A stretch of DNA of 64,000 bases, taken from positions 496,001 through 560,000 of the forward strand of contig NZ_FPAP01000003.1 in NCBI RefSeq assembly GCF_900116415.1, in the 5' to 3' direction. Position 1 is the first letter of the stretch, and each line of letters opens with the position of its first letter. Shown here piece by piece: positions 60,408 through 64,000 of this stretch. Both the position numbers and the translations under genes were made by a program. The notes beneath the pieces are model-generated. The model was not told the DNA's origin, ran no database searches, and saw nothing but the letters and a program-made list of their open reading frames with translations. This stretch comes from Chryseobacterium formosense (GTDB lineage Bacteria; Bacteroidota; Bacteroidia; Flavobacteriales; Weeksellaceae).

Positions 60408-61358
60408 ATGAACGACCATTACCTCAAGAAACTCGACCGTGTCACCGCCATTCTTACGCAACTGCAATCAAAACCGATTGTAAGAGCACAGGATTTGGCA
60501 GAAAAATTCGACGTGAGCATAAGAACGATTTACCGCGATGTGAAAACTCTGGAAAATGCGGGAATTCCAATTATTGGAGAAGCCGGAAGCGGATATTCTC
60601 TGATGGATGGTTACAAACTTCCGCCTGTGATGTTTACCAAAGAAGAAGTTCTGAGTTTCATTACAGCTGAAAAACTGATGCAGCGTTTTTCACACGAAAG
60701 CCTTGGAAGTCATTATAAAACTGCGATGGAAAAGGTTCGATCGGTTCTGAAATATTCCGACAGAAATCTATTGGCAAACATCGAAAAGCAAATTGATATT
60801 TTTGATAACTATCCAAAAACTGAAGATAAAATTAAAAATATCATCCCGACTATTTTGGAAAGTATTGCCGAAAAAGTACAGATTTGTATTGATTATAAAA
60901 CGGTAAATGAAGAAATTTCTACACGAACGGTTGAAGTGGTCGGTGTTTTTTTTGAATTTAATTATTGGTATATCATTGCGTACTGCACGTTAAGAAATGA
61001 TTTCAGGCAATTCAGAATTGACCGTATTTTAAAGCTTAGTAAAATGCAAACTCCTTTTCTACAGGAATACGGACAAATCAACGATTACCGAAAAAATCCG
61101 AATGGAAATAAAACCATCGTCAAGCTTTTAGTCGATAAAAAAATCATGAGACATTTGGGAAATTCCAAAGTGTATTATGGTTTAACCGAAGAAAAAGAAG
61201 CCGAAAATGGTTTTGAATTAACCTTTGAAACTGAATGGATTGACGAAGGATTTCCCCGTTGGTTGATTACTTTTTCTGATTATGCCGAAATCATCGAACC
61301 TGAGTCTTTAAAAACGACAATGAGGGAATTGGTTCAGAAAGTTTCGAAGAATTTTTAA
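60408..61358 (+). CDS. WYL-domain transcriptional regulator, YafY family
   Basis: Encodes 316 residues from the ATG at 60408 (MNDHYLKKLDRVTAILTQLQ); a longer frame from 60318 runs through promoter-like DNA. An HTH_11 domain is evident in RAQDLAEKFDVSIRTIYRDVKTLENAGIPIIGEAGSGYSL (about 23-62). The WYL domain covers about 150-240, including NYWYIIAYCTLRNDFRQFRIDRI. WYL domains bind ligands or nucleic acid and control stress or defence genes. Its target is unknown. The convergent DinB gene is the closest neighbour. Confidence 0.92.
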   Translation: MNDHYLKKLDRVTAILTQLQSKPIVRAQDLAEKFDVSIRTIYRDVKTLENAGIPIIGEAGSGYSLMDGYKLPPVMFTKEEVLSFITAEKLMQRFSHESLGSHYKTAMEKVRSVLKYSDRNLLANIEKQIDIFDNYPKTEDKIKNIIPTILESIAEKVQICIDYKTVNEEISTRTVEVVGVFFEFNYWYIIAYCTLRNDFRQFRIDRILKLSKMQTPFLQEYGQINDYRKNPNGNKTIVKLLVDKKIMRHLGNSKVYYGLTEEKEAENGFELTFETEWIDEGFPRWLITFSDYAEIIEPESLKTTMRELVQKVSKNF

Positions 61359-61389
61359 TTATAAAATATTCGTGTCTTGATGACAGTAA

Positions 61390-61469
61390 AAATCTCCCAC
61401 TGATTTCACAGATACTCACAGATGATTGAAAATAAAATCTGCTGAATTTGCAAAATCTGCGAGAGATTT
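61390..61469. repeat. Imperfect palindrome between WYL and DinB genes
   Basis: AAATCTCCCACTGATTT (61390-61406) is inverted relative to AAATCTGCGAGAGATTT (61453-61469), matching 14 of 17. A similar AATCTGCGAGA theme occurs near 20630-20665. Confidence 0.6.
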
Positions 61470-61493
61470 AAATTTTAAGTATAAAAAAAATGC

Positions 61494-61985
61494 TTAGAAT
61501 CTTTCCCAAAAGAAAGGCGGCTCAATTCCTAAAGCTCTTAAATAGGTATAACCCTGCCCACGATGATGAACTTCATTATCAATAAAATAAAGAATATTCT
61601 GATACACCGGAAATTCGTACTGACCAAATAAATTGAATGTTTCCTGAAATCTTTCTTCAGAAATCTGATTGAAATAATGATTGATTACCTGCGTTTCAGA
61701 ATCCCATTTTGCCAAAAGCTCTTCTTTTGTTTTTGGCTGAAAAGCTTCCTCCGAAAAACCTTCGATCTGCTGTTCTACAATTCCCTTCAAAGCAGGACCT
61801 GCAATGCTGATCAATTCAACCGCCAATTTTGCGAAAGGTCTCATTCCGCCTACTGAAAATTCAAATAATTCTTTTTCAGGAAATGATTCGATTACTCTTC
61901 TTGTTAGATTTCTGTGACCTTGCCAATGCTCTAAAAGTTGGTCTGAAGAGATAAATTGTTTCGTTGCTGTTGCTGTAGTTGTCAT
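61494..61985 (-). CDS. DinB-family protein
   Basis: Encodes 163 residues of a four-helix bundle in the DinB/YfiT group, with the metal-ligand histidines in WQGHRNLTRRVIES (about 20-33) and NEVHHRGQGYTYLRALGI (about 137-154). It is cytoplasmic. Members include metal-dependent thiol transferases, but the substrate here is not known. The gene is convergent with the WYL regulator gene. Confidence 0.92.
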   Translation of the reverse strand: MTTTATATKQFISSDQLLEHWQGHRNLTRRVIESFPEKELFEFSVGGMRPFAKLAVELISIAGPALKGIVEQQIEGFSEEAFQPKTKEELLAKWDSETQVINHYFNQISEERFQETFNLFGQYEFPVYQNILYFIDNEVHHRGQGYTYLRALGIEPPFFWERF

Positions 61986-62178
61986 AACGTTTTTATTTTG
62001 TTTGTTAATGTTAAGACAAAGGTAATCCCAGTTGATGACAACAGTTTGTCAGTAGGTTTTTTTATAATAAAAAAAATTTAAAATTTTTAAAATAAATAGA
62101 TATTTCTCACGTTAGATTGACATCCGATACACAAATGTTTTAACTGCAAATCATGTAGAGGTAGATAAATTTGAATTA

Positions 62179-62200
62179 GGCCGGTTTTTAAAATCGGTCT
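62179..62200 (+). terminator. Hairpin with T run after no plus-strand gene
   Basis: As plus-strand RNA, GGCCGGUUUU pairs with AAAAUCGGUC through two G-U pairs and is followed by UUUUU. It stands at the 3' end of the leftward GH2 gene, where the minus-strand copy pairs less well. Confidence 0.4.
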
Positions 62201-62202
62201 TT

Positions 62203-64000
62203 TTAATTATTCATGGTATCCCAAAGACTCATCACCTCAACTTTCTCCAAAGGCTTAAAAAGTGTAATTCTCTTTGAAGTTTTTGGAAGCAAATCGAAGA
62301 AATTATCGCTAAAATTAGTATCTCCCATTAAATAAACATCTTTCGCCAGAACGTCTGTGGAAACTTCAATTTCTGTTGATGAAATCCTCTTGATTTTTAT
62401 GGTTGGTTTTGATAATTTTAAATCTTTTGGTTTTACTAAGAAATGATTGTTTTGAGCAATGATTTTCCTGTTTTTGTCTTTTAGGGTTAATTTTAAAAAG
62501 ACTTCATTTTTATTGGAATATTTAATTAAATTTTTGATTTCAATATGCTCAAATTTTACAATTCCGTCCAACGTTTTTCCATTTTGAACAGCTGTCAGAT
62601 CATTTAAAACTTTTCCATTGAAACCAACAACCTGAATTTCAACTTTTATATCTTCAAACTTTTTCAATTCATCATTAATGCCATAAAAATTCAAAAAATC
62701 ATCTTTTTCCTCCGTTAAAACCACTTGATTTTCAAAGCTTCTTTTGATCTGATAATGCAACGCTTTCCAATTTCCCAAATAATCAATAGAAGCCCACGAA
62801 ACCACAGGCCAACAATCATTCAATTGCCAATACAAAGTTCCCATATTATAAGGTTTTGCACGACGATGCGCTTCAATGGCAACCTGCATTCCGCGAGCCT
62901 GAAGCAGTTGAGAAACGTAATTATATTTCACAAAATCGGCCGGAATTATATAATCCCTTTTCATGTACAAATCGATGATTTCCCAACCTCTGGAATGTTT
63001 TTCGTGTGCTTTTATTGTTCCATTTTGTAAACTTAAATCAGGAGTTTCGGAGAACATTGATTTTGTCGTTCCCAATGTTGGCATTCCCTGAAATCCGTAT
63101 TCAGAAGCAAATCTCGGAACTTTTTCATTAAAAATCTCAAATGGCTGTTCGCCCCACCAAACGCCCCAATAATGAGAATCTCCTTCAGTTAAACTTTCTT
63201 TATTTCCCCAACCGATTGACGGTGAACTCGGCCAGTAAATAGATTTGTCGCTTGTTGCGTATTTTTTTATAGCATTTGGAATCACTTCATGAAAATTTTT
63301 TTTGTAATCTTTCCAAACCTGTAAAGAATCTTCTTTTGAATATTTAAATTGTTTCTGATATCCCCAATTGACAATCGCTTCGTCCACCTCATTATTTCCA
63401 CACCATAAAGCCAATGAAGGATGATTTTGCAGTCGATTGATCTGATCCCGAACTTCAAATTCCACATTTTTCTGAAAATTTTCATCTGATGGATAAAAAC
63501 TTCCTGCAAACATAAAGTCCTGCCAAACTAAAATCCCGTTTTCGTCGCAGGCTTTATAAAATTCGTCGTCTTCATAAATTCCGCCGCCCCAGACACGGAT
63601 CATATTCATATTTGCTTCTTTGGAATCTTTGATGAGTTTCTGATATTTTTCTTTGGTAATTCTCGGGGTAAAGCTGTCGGAAGGAATCCAGTTTGTGCCT
63701 TTCGCGTACATTGAATTTCCATTGATTTTAAAATAAAAAGATTTTCCTTTCTCGTCTTTTTCCTGAATTAATTCAACCGTTCTCAATCCGATTCGTTCAG
63801 ATTTTTCATCAATCCATTTTGAATCTTTTTGTAAGGAAATTTTTAATTGATATAAATTCGGATCACCCCAACCATTGGGTTGCCACAATTTCGGATTATC
63901 AATAGTAAAAGGAAGCGAAATGGTATTTTTTCCTTTTTTTAATTGAATAGTATTGATTGTATTGTTAATCGAAAACAAACATTTCCCTTCTTTATCCGCT
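62203..64000 (-). CDS. GH2-family beta-mannosidase (5' part outside the window)
   Basis: At least 599 residues of a glycoside hydrolase family 2 protein; the frame remains open to the right edge, so the N-terminal domain is missing. Visible parts: GLRTVELIQE of the Ig-like domain, FKINGNSMYAKGTNWIPSDSF, NMNMIRVWGGGIYEDDEFYKACDENGILVWQDFMFA, and HPSLALWCGNNEVDEA, where Glu is the predicted acid/base. A C-terminal MGTLYWQLNDCWPVVSWASIDY is typical of beta-mannosidases. The enzyme removes non-reducing beta-mannose. A signal peptide may be present outside the window. Confidence 0.9.
   Translation of the reverse strand, partial: ADKEGKCLFSINNTINTIQLKKGKNTISLPFTIDNPKLWQPNGWGDPNLYQLKISLQKDSKWIDEKSERIGLRTVELIQEKDEKGKSFYFKINGNSMYAKGTNWIPSDSFTPRITKEKYQKLIKDSKEANMNMIRVWGGGIYEDDEFYKACDENGILVWQDFMFAGSFYPSDENFQKNVEFEVRDQINRLQNHPSLALWCGNNEVDEAIVNWGYQKQFKYSKEDSLQVWKDYKKNFHEVIPNAIKKYATSDKSIYWPSSPSIGWGNKESLTEGDSHYWGVWWGEQPFEIFNEKVPRFASEYGFQGMPTLGTTKSMFSETPDLSLQNGTIKAHEKHSRGWEIIDLYMKRDYIIPADFVKYNYVSQLLQARGMQVAIEAHRRAKPYNMGTLYWQLNDCWPVVSWASIDYLGNWKALHYQIKRSFENQVVLTEEKDDFLNFYGINDELKKFEDIKVEIQVVGFNGKVLNDLTAVQNGKTLDGIVKFEHIEIKNLIKYSNKNEVFLKLTLKDKNRKIIAQNNHFLVKPKDLKLSKPTIKIKRISSTEIEVSTDVLAKDVYLMGDTNFSDNFFDLLPKTSKRITLFKPLEKVEVMSLWDTMNN

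Noticed and set aside
62100..62200. Small RNA ending at the plus-strand hairpin
   Set aside because: A TAAATTTG string lies near, but no -33 element, and too little room before the hairpin; evidence is too weak for an RNA gene.

Overview
The window reads as a chromosomal segment of a Weeksellaceae-type flavobacterium, most likely Chryseobacterium or a close relative. Evidence: an AT-rich background; five secreted proteins with type IX secretion (T9SS) C-terminal sorting domains; gliding genes gldF/gldG; -7 promoter elements of the Bacteroidota form TAnnTTTG; a class A beta-lactamase resembling the CGA/CIA enzymes of Chryseobacterium; and a flavobacterial DnaG without zinc ligands. Coding density is high. 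I see no tRNA, rRNA, CRISPR array, insertion sequence or prophage.

Layout. 1-6.2 kb: the tail of a TerB-like gene, an oligopeptidase B-type peptidase, tpiA, then a cobalamin riboswitch controlling two T9SS-exported proteins that look like surface B12-capture proteins. 6.2-20.5 kb: housekeeping genes (clpP, dnaG, tsaE, alanine dehydrogenase, hydroxyacyl-CoA dehydrogenase, pheT), a LytS/LytTR two-component pair, the beta-lactamase, and an exported deformylase-like protein with an altered metal site. 20.7-31.3 kb: a haem-acquisition region. A seven-gene leftward operon encodes a TonB receptor, a HmuY-like lipoprotein, HmuT, HmuU, HmuV, a methyltransferase and HmuS. A divergent T9SS-exported HmuY-like protein faces it across a Fur-like palindrome, and a ChaN-like protein lies downstream beyond a 21-bp tandem repeat array. 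32-36.6 kb: sulfate assimilation (Rrf2 regulator, cysH of the APS reductase type, cysD, cysN, TauE-like permease). 36.7-43.4 kb: mostly uncharacterised small genes, an orphan two-gene ABC transporter and a YceI lipoprotein. 43.4-49.1 kb: gldG, gldF, hemJ, two unknowns, kbl. 49.2-56.5 kb: two T9SS proteins including an M1 aminopeptidase, dacB and priA. 56.6-64 kb: lptB with an unusual C-terminal extension, an unknown gene, an ABC exporter, a WYL regulator, a DinB protein and the C-terminal part of a GH2 beta-mannosidase cut by the window edge.

The main themes are nutrient scavenging at the cell surface (B12, haem, sulfate) and the use of T9SS to place binding proteins outside the cell. The most interesting non-coding structure is the B12 leader, where the aptamer closing stem and a downstream hairpin compete for the same bases and two paralogous hairpins share one loop. 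The 21-bp array at 21719-21902 and a set of nested palindromes between genes come next. Most gene calls rest on motifs read by eye. No database search was possible.
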